DNA of 43,296 nt from DATMNI01 sp035570275. GTDB taxonomy: Bacteria; Acidobacteriota; Terriglobia; Bryobacterales; Bryobacteraceae. Position 1 is the first letter of the stretch, and every line of letters begins with the position of its first letter. The DNA lies in assembly GCA_035570275.1 (NCBI GenBank), contig DATMNI010000368.1, forward strand, positions 1 to 43,296. Reading direction: 5' to 3'. The notes under the pieces were generated by a model. It was not told where the DNA came from and did not search any database. It saw only the letters and a list, made by a program, of their open reading frames with translations. The translations under genes were made by a program, and so were the position numbers. Below are positions 34,728-43,230 of this stretch, piece by piece.

Positions 34728-35684
34728 TTATTTGGAGACGAAGCCCTCCAGCTTTCGCCGCGAGAACGGGCGCGCATAGGCGGCCGGAACGCTGTGGGCG
34801 GAGCTATTAGCCGCCTGGCGGTAATACTCAAGGGCTTTCTCCCGATTGCCAAGCGCCTCGTAAGTTTGCGCCATCAGGCATTGGATAAAGGGGTCGGCCG
34901 GAGAGGCGCGCTGCAGTGCGGCCAGCGCCGCCGGATAGTCGCCCGCATAGAATGCCACATACCCGGTCAGGTATGGAAAATACTGCTCCTGGTCCGGATT
35001 CCGGCTCCTATCCAGAATGGTCCTGGCTTCCCTCACATATTTCAAGGCTTCTTCGGGTTTGCCGCGCCGGGCAGCGATGCGAGCTCTCGCGTGCGCCAGC
35101 CGGAAGCTCCACAGATCCTTACGGGCTGGCGCCATGTCGGGTTGGTCCAGCCCGGTGTCGTGGCCTTTCCGATACCACTCCGAAGCGCGGTTCAGGTCCC
35201 CTGCATCCAGACACAAACGCCCCAGTTCATCGGCAACCTCACCCGCATTAAAAAAGTCAGACGTGCCCAGATAGAAATCAAAGGCGTCGGACTCAAATTT
35301 CTCCGCGCCTTTGCAGTCTCCGGCGAAACCGTGGGCGATGGCCATGGCACGCTGGGCCACGGCTCGCTCCAATGGAGTCCGCGTTGCCTTGATGGCCTGA
35401 GTAAAATACTGCTGGGCCTCGGTAAAGCGGCCCAACAGGTCGAGAGCCACTCCGGCCCCATTGTTGGCCGCCACGGACTTCGGGGAGGCCTCAATGTCGG
35501 CGCGATAGACGGCGAGCGCTTCTTCGAACTTGCCCTGGCGGATTAACTCCGGACCACTTGGCTCCGAGGCCGGTAACCCACCCGGCGCGAGCGCGAGAAT
35601 CACGAATGTCCCCGCGATACGGAAACCGATGCGGCCAGCGAGGCGGAAACCGGCGCGGCCATGGGCGCGCAGTACAGCGTGCAT
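34728..35684 (-). CDS. Exported TPR protein
   Basis: About 318 residues from ATG 35684; an ATG eleven codons upstream (35717) is possible, but a signal peptide begins more naturally at the second (hydrophobic part GTFVILALAPGGLPAS). The N-terminus has an imperfect repeat, GFRLAGRIGFRIAG. TPR-like units include FEEALAVYRADIEASPKSVA, AGVALDLLGRFTEAQQYFTQ, LGRLCLDAGDLNRASEWYRK, KPEEALKYVREARTILDRSR and MAQTYEALGNREKALEYYRQ. The protein is probably periplasmic and acts as a binding scaffold. It converges on the ADOP permease gene and is not in its operon. Confidence 0.75.
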   Translation of the reverse strand: MHAVLRAHGRAGFRLAGRIGFRIAGTFVILALAPGGLPASEPSGPELIRQGKFEEALAVYRADIEASPKSVAANNGAGVALDLLGRFTEAQQYFTQAIKATRTPLERAVAQRAMAIAHGFAGDCKGAEKFESDAFDFYLGTSDFFNAGEVADELGRLCLDAGDLNRASEWYRKGHDTGLDQPDMAPARKDLWSFRLAHARARIAARRGKPEEALKYVREARTILDRSRNPDQEQYFPYLTGYVAFYAGDYPAALAALQRASPADPFIQCLMAQTYEALGNREKALEYYRQAANSSAHSVPAAYARPFSRRKLEGFVSK

Positions 35685-35817
35685 CTCGCCATTTTCGCAT
35701 GACCAAGCCTTTGGCATGACGAAACCGTGTTGTCAGAGTGCGCGACGCGATCCATCACTTTCATGCCGCGCACTCCCACCGTGCCGTCAGTGGAGGAAAA
35801 CGGCAGTACAATGAGGG

Positions 35818-36069
35818 TTGGCCGACTGGCATCGATTCACGCCGTCGAACTTCGAGTACGATTTTGAGCGCGACAAACTTTCTGCGCACCGAGCCACCTT
35901 TAACCAGGCGGTCGAGTGCTTTTTTTCGGACTTTGAGATTCGACGGAACAAGAGGTTCCGTGACCGCTACCAGTTGATCGGCAAAACGCCCGGTGGAAGG
36001 AGCCTCAAGATCATTTTCCAACTCAAGCCGGACAGCGTGGTTCGCATCATCACAGGTTGGCCCTTATGA
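35818..36069 (+). CDS. BrnT-like ribonuclease toxin
   Basis: An 83-residue protein from TTG 35818, the only start in the frame, with GAGG very close before it. It has the BrnT pattern: WHRFTPSNFEYDFERDKLSA, HRATFNQAVECFFSDFEI, RDRYQLIGKTPGGRSLKIIF and VRIITGWPL at the end. BrnT toxins have a RelE-like fold and cleave RNA, and are neutralised by BrnA. Its TGA overlaps the ATG of the antitoxin gene (ATGA), the toxin-first order typical of brnTA. The unusual start codon may mean weak translation. Confidence 0.75.
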   Translation: MADWHRFTPSNFEYDFERDKLSAHRATFNQAVECFFSDFEIRRNKRFRDRYQLIGKTPGGRSLKIIFQLKPDSVVRIITGWPL

Positions 36070-36353
36070 CTGCACGAAAGAGAACGAAGACCACAACACT
36101 CGATCAGGAAGGAATCGATCAACTCGTGACTGCCCACTCCGAGGACGATTCAGCCTGGGAGGCACCAATCCAGGTCAGGAAATCCGAGCCGGCCTTTCTG
36201 TCGATTCCGGGCGATCTAGCGGCGCGCGCAGCTTTCTTGGCAAACTTGCACCGCGAGACCGGTGTGGACAAGTGGGTCGAACGGGTTCTCCGCGAGAGAG
36301 TCGAACTCGAAGAACTTGCTTTTGCCGAGGCAAAGAAAGAGCTCGCTTCCTGA
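36066..36353 (+). CDS. BrnA/CopG-like antitoxin
   Basis: A 95-residue protein beginning MTARKRTKTTTLDQEGIDQL at ATG 36066, overlapping the toxin stop. The C-terminal half contains a helix-rich part (ARAAFLANLHRETGVDKWVE, RVLRERVELEELAFAEAKKE) and the segment PAFLSIPGDLAARA. This is the layout of antitoxins that sit after BrnT toxins: an acidic toxin-binding part and a DNA-binding ribbon-helix-helix that represses the operon. It looks whole. Confidence 0.7.
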   Translation: MTARKRTKTTTLDQEGIDQLVTAHSEDDSAWEAPIQVRKSEPAFLSIPGDLAARAAFLANLHRETGVDKWVERVLRERVELEELAFAEAKKELAS

Positions 36354-36445
36354 AAAGCGCCTAACTTTAACTTGGCACTTGCAAGCGACGGAAAAAAGCG
36401 GACCGCCTCGTCCGCCCTCCGATTAGCGGCGCCAAGAGGCGGAGG

Positions 36446-36486
36446 AAAAGATGGTTAGAAAAGATGGTTAGAAAAGATGGTTAGAA
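36446..36486. repeat. 13-bp tandem repeat, about three copies
   Basis: GATGGTTAGAAAA repeated almost three times without change, about 95 bases after the antitoxin stop. No coding role was seen. Confidence 0.8.
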
Positions 36487-37085
36487 TATCGAGAGTGAAC
36501 AAACAGTTGATCCCTTTAGCCACGCCAACGCTAGTGGCGGCCAATATTCTGGAGCGTTTGGATCTCCACGAGGAGTCGCTGGCCAGCGTCGGTTCAGTCT
36601 TTATTTGAAGAAGGATTTCGCCACAGCGCACCAACGCGGACGTTTTCCTGGTGATACTAGTTTTTGGCCAAAGATCCTCAGTTCACCGGAGATCGGCATC
36701 GTCTCTGGTGGCACCCGAGTGAGGTTCCGATTAGCTACAAGGTAAAGACTTTGTTGCATTCGAACAGGTCTTAGCCGGGGAGTTGCAGACGGTCGACTGG
36801 GGCAGTGCAGAATCGACGGAAGATGCTCCAACGACCTAGGCCGCGGACCGGTTTGGCCGGCAATTCATACTACGAACCGCAAGGTCTGCCCAGAAGATCA
36901 GTCGTCTCTCCTCTTTTCCACTCACCCGGTAAACCAGTCACCATCGATTTCAATTTCCCATCCCCATCTTTTCAATAACATGCACGCCTCTCCGGCCTCA
37001 ATCCAAACTCCCTCATGCCAAGATCGGTGTAGGACAGGGCCAGTTCGTCCGCTACGGAGTCCCGTCCATCACGAAGCTACTACCT
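36487..37085. other. Long intergenic stretch, nothing certain
   Basis: About 600 bases. A plus-strand frame near 36495-36608 reads VNKQLIPLATPTLVAANILE followed by RLDLHEESLASVGSVFI, which is protein-like but has no family I can name and no ribosome-binding site. The rest shows no pattern. Confidence 0.3.
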
Positions 37086-37190
37086 ATGCCCAAGAACGGT
37101 CAATTCAACGCGAGTCGCCATATTCCGCAAGAATCCACTGGCCCCATGCCCCCCGAAGGCAAGGCCGCCGCGACAGCAAAGGATCGCGGT
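37086..37190 (+). pseudogene. Remnant of the acidobacterial STGPxTxEGK family
   Basis: ATG 37086 reads MPKNGQFNASRHIPQESTGP and PMPPEGKAAATA. This matches the N-terminal pattern NRxNAxxSTGPxTxEGKAxxxxNAxKHG of a small family that is very common in acidobacterial genomes. The part after EGKAA is lost, and the sequence runs into a dispersed repeat at 37215. Confidence 0.55.
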
Positions 37191-37214
37191 TCGAGGGCTG
37201 GAGCCGGGGTGGGT

Positions 37215-37292
37215 AAAATGGGTTCGTTTCGTCAGGCGCAGCCGCTTGTGCTTTCCTGGCTTGGACCCCCAAAATTGGGTTCGTTTGGTCAA
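37215..37292. repeat. Dispersed GGGTTCGTTTnGTCA repeat, two copies
   Basis: AAAATGGGTTCGTTTCGTCA (37215-37234) and AAAATTGGGTTCGTTTGGTC (from 37271). On the other strand these give the TNPI/TKRTQF-like peptides found in spurious frames of many Acidobacteria and Planctomycetes, so the element is a known kind of non-coding dispersed repeat. Confidence 0.6.
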
Positions 37293-37510
37293 TTTGCTTT
37301 TCGTCCCCCGAAAGCTGGAGCAAAAAGGTGATGAAAACCCCCAAATCCCACAGAATGCCAGTTCCTTCGGAGAATGCGACTCCAAACAGGAAGTGTCTTG
37401 CGTTCTTTGCGGTACTTTGCGTCTTTGCGAGAAATATCTTGAAGTTTTCGGTGACGCATACTGTGCCAAGCTCATCCCGCTGGTTCTGCTATCCTCAAGG
37501 CCATCACCCG

Positions 37511-39289
37511 ATGACACGCCGGCAAATCCTGTCTCTGCCTGCCCTGGCGCTGACCGCTCCGACTCCCAAAGCCCGCGCGCAACGCTACGGTGGAATGGCG
37601 TCGCGAGGCGTCACGCCGATACCCCGCGGTAAGCCATCGGGGCTGCCGTTCAACGCCAGATTTGTGAACGTGGCCGGTGCGGCGGGCCTGCATTCTCCGG
37701 TGATTTATGGCGATGAGGGCAGAGCCGATTACATACTGGACTCCATGGGATGCGGCGCGGCGTTTGTGGATTACGACAACGATGGCTGGCTGGACATTGT
37801 GATGCTGACTGGCCGCCGCCGCACCGGGCCGACCCCGGCCGAGGCGACCATCCGGCTTTATCACAACAACCGCGATGGCACGTTCCAGGATGTCACGGCT
37901 CAGTCCGGCATCGGCCGCAGTGTCTGGGCGGCCGGTATCACGGTGGGCGATTACGATAACGACGGCTTTGACGACCTCTTCATCACCTGTTGGGGCCAGA
38001 ACATTCTGTTCCACAACAACGGCAACGGCACCTTTTCGGACGTCACGGCCCAGGCGGGATTATTGCATCCGGGAGTGCGCTATGGCAGCGGCTGCACGTG
38101 GATCGACTACGATCGCGACGGCAGGCTGGATCTCTTCATGAGTCACTATGTCGTTTTCGACCCGGACAAGATCGCGCCTCGGGGGAAGAACGCCGCCTGC
38201 AACTGGAGAGGCGTGCCGGTCTATTGCGGCCCCACGGGACTGCCGGAGGAGACATGCCGCCTGTGCCACAACAACGGAGACGGAACCTTCACCGATGTGA
38301 GCGAGCGGTCCGGCATCCTGGCCCCACATGCCGGTCACGGTCTGACGGCCGCGGCCGCCGATTTCGATGGTGACGGCTGGCCCGATATATATGTCGCCTG
38401 CGACAGTTCGCCCAGTCTGCTGTTCCGGAACAATCGCGATGGCACGTTCACAGAGCGGGGTCTGGAGAGCGGCGTGGCGCTGAATGAGGATGGGAAGGAA
38501 CAGGCGGGAATGGGGCTCGGCATCGGCGATTTCGACACCGATGGCCACCTGGACATCTTCAAAACGCATTTCAGCGCCGATACGAATATCCTCTACAGGA
38601 ACAATGGCAAGGGCACTTTTCGCGACGTGACTACGCGGGCGGGGCTCGGTGTGGAAACCCGTTTCGTGGGTTGGGGCGCCGCCATGCAGGACTTCGATAA
38701 CGACGGCCTGCCGGATCTCTTCTTCACCACGGGCATGGTCTCTCCGGAGCTGGAGGGCCCCTTGCCTGACGCGCCGTATAAAACGCCCAACGTCTTGTTT
38801 CGAAATCTGGGCGGAGGCAAGTTCGAAGAATTGCTGGACCTGGCGGGACCGGCCATGAAGGAGTTGCATTCCAGCCGCGGCGCGGCCTTCGGAGATTTCG
38901 ATAACGACGGCGACGTGGACGTGCTGATCATGAATATGAATGAGCCGCCTTCCCTGCTGCGTAACGATGTGAGCGGTTCCAGTCACTGGCTGAAGGTGCT
39001 GCTGATCGGCGTGGCATCGAACCGCTCTGCCATCGGCGCCCGGGTGACGGCCACGTACGGGGAGCGGAGGCAGGCTCAGGCGGTGTTGGCGCAGTCTTCC
39101 TACCTTTCGGCCAACGACCGGCGGCTGCATTTCGGACTCGGCCCGGAAACTCAAGCCAGCCTGGAGATTCGCTGGCCCAACGGTAAAGAAGAGCCCGTGG
39201 CGGATGTCGCCGCCGATCAACTGGTAGTGATTCGCGAAGGCTCCGGCATCATTCGGAAAGAAAACTTCGACCGGCGCCTTATAAAGTAG
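37511..39289 (+). CDS. CRTAC1-type protein: FG-GAP/VCBS repeats plus ASPIC/UnbV domain
   Basis: The start at 37511 (592 residues) is chosen because it gives an export signal with a twin-Arg pair (MTRRQILSLPALALTA). Five or more FG-GAP/VCBS units follow, each with a calcium-loop-like DxDxDG: FVDYDNDGWLDIVML, VGDYDNDGFDDLFITC, WIDYDRDGRLDLFMSH, DFDGDGWPDIYVACDSSPSL, IGDFDTDGHLDIFKTHFS, FDNDGLPDLFFTTG and GDFDNDGDVDVLIMNMNEPP. The C-terminus is the ASPIC/UnbV domain (NRSAIGARVTATYGERRQ, SSYLSANDRRLHFGLGPE, IRWPNGKEE). The protein is exported, with an integrin-like propeller; the role is unknown, perhaps binding of polysaccharide or protein. The TonB-dependent receptor gene starts 170 bases downstream on the same strand, so they may work together at the outer membrane. 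Confidence 0.9.
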   Translation: MTRRQILSLPALALTAPTPKARAQRYGGMASRGVTPIPRGKPSGLPFNARFVNVAGAAGLHSPVIYGDEGRADYILDSMGCGAAFVDYDNDGWLDIVMLTGRRRTGPTPAEATIRLYHNNRDGTFQDVTAQSGIGRSVWAAGITVGDYDNDGFDDLFITCWGQNILFHNNGNGTFSDVTAQAGLLHPGVRYGSGCTWIDYDRDGRLDLFMSHYVVFDPDKIAPRGKNAACNWRGVPVYCGPTGLPEETCRLCHNNGDGTFTDVSERSGILAPHAGHGLTAAAADFDGDGWPDIYVACDSSPSLLFRNNRDGTFTERGLESGVALNEDGKEQAGMGLGIGDFDTDGHLDIFKTHFSADTNILYRNNGKGTFRDVTTRAGLGVETRFVGWGAAMQDFDNDGLPDLFFTTGMVSPELEGPLPDAPYKTPNVLFRNLGGGKFEELLDLAGPAMKELHSSRGAAFGDFDNDGDVDVLIMNMNEPPSLLRNDVSGSSHWLKVLLIGVASNRSAIGARVTATYGERRQAQAVLAQSSYLSANDRRLHFGLGPETQASLEIRWPNGKEEPVADVAADQLVVIREGSGIIRKENFDRRLIK

Positions 39290-39459
39290 CGGACCCGGCG
39301 TCGTGAATGGCCGGAAGTGCCAATTTCATTCGATTTTTGCGATTCTCGCGCAACCGCTTGCATTTGGTGATGACCTGTTATACGATCTCAACAACTCGCG
39401 AGGGGTACCAGTTCCAAACTGCGGCATCGAGATTCACGAGTGAAGGGGTTGTACGCAAG

Positions 39460-42400
39460 ATGACATTTCAAAGATTGCCAATTTCTCTGTTGATATTGGG
39501 AAGCGCCTCCGCGCTATTCGGCCAAACGGTTAGCAGTTCGATACTGGGTACCGTTGTTGACCCGGCTAACAGCGTGGTCCCGGCCGCCGAGGTCCGTCTG
39601 ACCAACGCGGGTACCGCTGCTGTCAATACCGCGACCACCGACGGCTCGGGTCTCTTCCGCATAGCCAATATCTTCGCGGGAACCTATTCGGTGAGTGTCC
39701 AGGCCACAGGTTTCAAGGCATTGACCGTCACCAACATCGACATCGGGGCGAGCGAGACGCGCGATCTCGGGCATCTCACCCTGACGTTGGGCAACGTCAC
39801 CGACTCGGTCACGGTGACCGGGGAAGTGGCGGCCGTCGAAACGGCCAGCAGCGAAAGGGCCCCCCTGGTTGACTTTCACGAGTTCAACGTCGTCGCCATC
39901 AAAGGCCGGGACATGATGAGTTACATGAAGCTGCTCCCTGGCGTGGTGGATACGACGACTGGCAGGGACGCGTCGGGCGGAACTCCATTAGGCGGCCTTA
40001 CCTTCAGCGGCAATACCGGCATCATCGGAATGTCCGTAGACGGCGCTACCGACATCGATACCGGCTGCAGCAGTTGCTTCACTCACTTCGAGCCGAATAT
40101 CGACTCGATCTCTGAAATCAAGGTTCTTACGTCCAACTTCGCTGCGGAATATGGGCGCAATTCGGGAGCGACAGTCAGCGTCACGACTAAGAGCGGCACG
40201 CAGGAGTTCCATGGCACCGGTTGGTGGACTCACCGTCATGAAGACCTGAATGCCAACGCTTTCTTCAACAATCAGACCGGATTGCCGGTACCCCGGTACC
40301 GATACAATATCGCCGGCTGGAGCTTCGGCGGCCCGGTTTACATTCCCCGTTTATTCAATACAAAAAAGACTAAAGTCTTCGCCTTCGGCTCGCAGGAGTA
40401 CACCAGGCAATTACTCAACGCCGCCAACCAGTACCGGACCATGCCCTCGTCGCTGGAGCGTACCGGCGACTTCTCGCAGAGCTTCGCTCAGGGTGGGTCG
40501 TTGATCGTTATCAAGGACCCGCAGAATAATCTGGCTCCGTTTCCGAATAATGTCATTCCGCAAAATCGCATCAATGGCTGGGGCCAGGCCATGCTCAATT
40601 TCTTCCCGCTCCCCAACACGGTATTTGGCCAGGGGACCGCACAATATCAGGCGGACAATTTCCAGGCGGCTGCCGCCGGCACCCATCCACGGCGCAACGA
40701 CATTATCCGGGTCGATGTCAACGCAACTTCTAAGCTGACCGGGTTCTTCCGCTATGGGCACGATTATGATTTTTCAGACTCGCTCTACAATGGCATTCAG
40801 TTCAATTCGGCCGTTCAGGCTCACCCGAATCCGGGTACTGGCTATGTAGGCACCGTGAATTATGCGTTCAGCCCGACTCTGGTCAACCAGGCGACGTTCA
40901 ACTTCAGCTACAACTACTTCTCCTATTATGAAGAAGTTCCCGCCGAGGTGGCGCGGTCATTGGCCAATGGGACCGCCGGAACTCCTCAGTCGGGACAGCC
41001 GCTCCCGAGCCTCTTCCCGCTGCACCCGCTGGGACCAGGTCCCGGCGGCGATTTGCTCGAAGGTCCGTGTAACTGCTCGAATGGATACGGAAGTTATCTG
41101 CCCTCGATCGGTTTTGGCGCCGCTGGCGCCACTCCGCTGAACACGCCCAGTTTCAGTCTAGGCTCGGCGGATTACATCAATACCAACCGCATCAAACAAT
41201 TCTCCGATAACCTCACCAAGATCCAGGGCAATCACAGCATCAAGGCCGGCATATATATCGAGTACAACCGCAAGCTGCAGCCCGGCAGCCCAACCTATGC
41301 CGGCAACTACAACTTCGGCGTGGATGTCAACAATCCGCTGAACTCGGGAAACGGATTCGCCAACGCGTTACTCGGGAACTATGACACCTATCAAGAGAAT
41401 AGCGGCCATTTCGTTTACGACGTCTATTACTGGAACACCGAGTTCTATGTCCAGGACGACTGGCGCATCGGCAAGCGGCTCACTGTGAACTATGGTATGC
41501 GCTTCTATCATGTATCGCCGCAGATCGACAAGCTCAAGGAATTCTCGTATCTCGACCCAACCAAGTTCTCCAAAGCCAACGTGCCCCGGATCTATACTCC
41601 CGCGTGCATTGGTGGCGGTGTGGCCTGTACCGGAGCCAACCGGATTGGCGTCGACCCCCTCACGGGAGCCCAGGTGCCCTCCGCCGAAATTGGATTGTTC
41701 GTGCCGAACACCGGTAACCCGGCTAATGGAATGGTGGTAGACGGCGTGAACGGTGTGCCCTACGACACTTACACCAATGCATATATCGTGCCGGCCCCCC
41801 GCATCGGCTTTGCGTTCGACGTGTTTGGCAACGGCAAAATGGCCCTCCGCGGCGGCTACGGCGCATTTTACGACCGTCTGGATGGCAACCAGGTTTACAA
41901 CATGTCCGGCCAGCCGCCGGTCGGCTATCAACCCACGGCTTTCTACGGCAACATCGGTAATCTCGCCAGCGCCGGCGGATTGATAGGCCCGCCCAGTATC
42001 AGCGAATGGAACGGCCATACGCCGGTCCCGCAGAATCGGAGCGCCAGCCTCGGTCTCCAGACTAGTATTGGGTGGAGCACGGTATTGGATGTTGCTTACC
42101 AGGGCACTTACGGCATCAACCGGCCCTTCCGGGTGAATCTCAACCCGGTTCCGCTGTTTGCGGACTTCAGCAGCACCTACTTCGATCCGACGGTGCCGAA
42201 TACGAACCCCGCGCAGCCGCCGCATCTCGCATCCGCGTTCCAGCGGCCCAACTTTCCAGGCTTTGGCGACATAAGCCAGGAGCAGTTCGGTTCTAAGTCC
42301 CGCTACGATGGACTTCGGGTTACGGCCCGGCGGAGATTGCAGAATGGTCTCATCTTTGGCGTTACCTATACCTGGTCGCATAGCTTTGCGGTAACGTCAT

Positions 42401-43038
42401 TCGACCCGCTGGTGGCGAATAACTACGCACGCAATTGGGGCCCGCAGGGTTCCGACCGCCGGCATGTGGCCGCTATCTATTACGCCTATGATATTCCGAA
42501 GTTGGGGAAGAAACTCAACTTCAAACCTCTCGGAATTCTGACTGACGGCTGGAATTTCTCGGGTATCACGACTATGTCGACGGGTTCGCCCTTTACGCCC
42601 AGCTTCAGTACGACCAACGCCCTCGATATCACGGGATCCGCGTCGGAAGGCGCGCGTATCAACGTGGTCGGCGACCCTTACGCCAACGTTCCTGTTGGCA
42701 GCCCCGGCCTGCCGCACGGCAGAATCTGGTTCAATCCGGCCGCGTTCGCGGAACCTGCCATCGGTACCATCGGCACCGCGGGCGTCAATGTCATGTACGG
42801 CCCCGGATACTTTAATAACGATATGACTCTCAACCGGAAGATTCCGCTCGGTAGCGAAAAGCGCCAAATGCAGCTTAAGCTGGAAGCGTTCAACGTCTTT
42901 AACCATACGCAGTTCACGGGCGTGAACAGCGCTTTCACTTACAACGCGGCTGGCGTGAACACCAACGCGAACATTGGAGCTTTAACCGGCGAGCGTGGAC
43001 CGCGCATCGTGTCGCTGGAAATGCGAGTGCAGTTCTAG
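39460..43038 (+). CDS. TonB-dependent receptor, Oar-like, with carboxypeptidase regulatory domain
   Basis: The start at 39460 (1192 residues) is chosen because it directly gives a signal peptide (RLPISLLILGSASALFGQ); in-frame codons upstream do not. A carboxypeptidase-regulatory domain lies at about 20-105 (SSILGTVVDPANSVVPAAEV, GSGLFRIANIFAGTYSVSV). The plug region includes FSGNTGIIGMSVDGATDID, FAAEYGRNSGATVSVTTKSG and TQEFHGTGWWTHRHEDLNAN. The long barrel ends RIVSLEMRVQF, an outer-membrane-type terminus. A CSSC motif in the plug (TGCSSCF) and CNCSNGYG in the barrel are unusual for outer-membrane receptors. It follows the CRTAC1 gene, and a double-hairpin repeat lies a few bases after its stop. 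Confidence 0.9.
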   Translation: MTFQRLPISLLILGSASALFGQTVSSSILGTVVDPANSVVPAAEVRLTNAGTAAVNTATTDGSGLFRIANIFAGTYSVSVQATGFKALTVTNIDIGASETRDLGHLTLTLGNVTDSVTVTGEVAAVETASSERAPLVDFHEFNVVAIKGRDMMSYMKLLPGVVDTTTGRDASGGTPLGGLTFSGNTGIIGMSVDGATDIDTGCSSCFTHFEPNIDSISEIKVLTSNFAAEYGRNSGATVSVTTKSGTQEFHGTGWWTHRHEDLNANAFFNNQTGLPVPRYRYNIAGWSFGGPVYIPRLFNTKKTKVFAFGSQEYTRQLLNAANQYRTMPSSLERTGDFSQSFAQGGSLIVIKDPQNNLAPFPNNVIPQNRINGWGQAMLNFFPLPNTVFGQGTAQYQADNFQAAAAGTHPRRNDIIRVDVNATSKLTGFFRYGHDYDFSDSLYNGIQFNSAVQAHPNPGTGYVGTVNYAFSPTLVNQATFNFSYNYFSYYEEVPAEVARSLANGTAGTPQSGQPLPSLFPLHPLGPGPGGDLLEGPCNCSNGYGSYLPSIGFGAAGATPLNTPSFSLGSADYINTNRIKQFSDNLTKIQGNHSIKAGIYIEYNRKLQPGSPTYAGNYNFGVDVNNPLNSGNGFANALLGNYDTYQENSGHFVYDVYYWNTEFYVQDDWRIGKRLTVNYGMRFYHVSPQIDKLKEFSYLDPTKFSKANVPRIYTPACIGGGVACTGANRIGVDPLTGAQVPSAEIGLFVPNTGNPANGMVVDGVNGVPYDTYTNAYIVPAPRIGFAFDVFGNGKMALRGGYGAFYDRLDGNQVYNMSGQPPVGYQPTAFYGNIGNLASAGGLIGPPSISEWNGHTPVPQNRSASLGLQTSIGWSTVLDVAYQGTYGINRPFRVNLNPVPLFADFSSTYFDPTVPNTNPAQPPHLASAFQRPNFPGFGDISQEQFGSKSRYDGLRVTARRRLQNGLIFGVTYTWSHSFAVTSFDPLVANNYARNWGPQGSDRRHVAAIYYAYDIPKLGKKLNFKPLGILTDGWNFSGITTMSTGSPFTPSFSTTNALDITGSASEGARINVVGDPYANVPVGSPGLPHGRIWFNPAAFAEPAIGTIGTAGVNVMYGPGYFNNDMTLNRKIPLGSEKRQMQLKLEAFNVFNHTQFTGVNSAFTYNAAGVNTNANIGALTGERGPRIVSLEMRVQF

Positions 43039-43043
43039 GACGC

Positions 43044-43086
43044 TTTGTGGGGCAGGTTGTTAACCTGCGGCGGGTTGGCAACCCGC
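43044..43086 (+). repeat. 43-bp double-hairpin repeat, copy 2
   Basis: GCAGGTTGTTAACCTGC followed by GGCGGGTTGGCAACCCGCC, preceded by TTGTGGG. It is the same element as 17559-17601 (minus strand), with five differences, some compensatory. It starts six bases after the receptor stop and may also act as a transcription terminator. Confidence 0.75.
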
Positions 43087-43112
43087 CTCTTGAGGCCGGA
43101 AGCAACCACTCC

Positions 43113-43157
43113 CTTACGTTCGTGGCTCTGTAAGCACATCAGAGCCGCGACCGTGAG
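43113..43157. repeat. Imperfect 18-bp stem hairpin
   Basis: CTTACGTTCGTGGCTCTG (43113-43130), loop of nine bases, CAGAGCCGCGACCGTGAG (43140-43157); 15 of 18 positions pair. The arm resembles 23325-23347. No T-run follows. Confidence 0.65.
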
Positions 43158-43230
43158 AAGCTGTGAAAAATTCTGCTCTTGTAATAACAAAGTACTTTTC
43201 ATTTTGGAGTACCTGCTCCATACTAGAGGT

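Noticed and set aside
38060..39220. 386-codon minus-strand frame
   Set aside because: It is the shadow of the FG-GAP repeats in the CRTAC1 gene.
41368..42381. 337-codon minus-strand frame inside the second receptor
   Set aside because: It is opposite a well-supported gene and has no family pattern.
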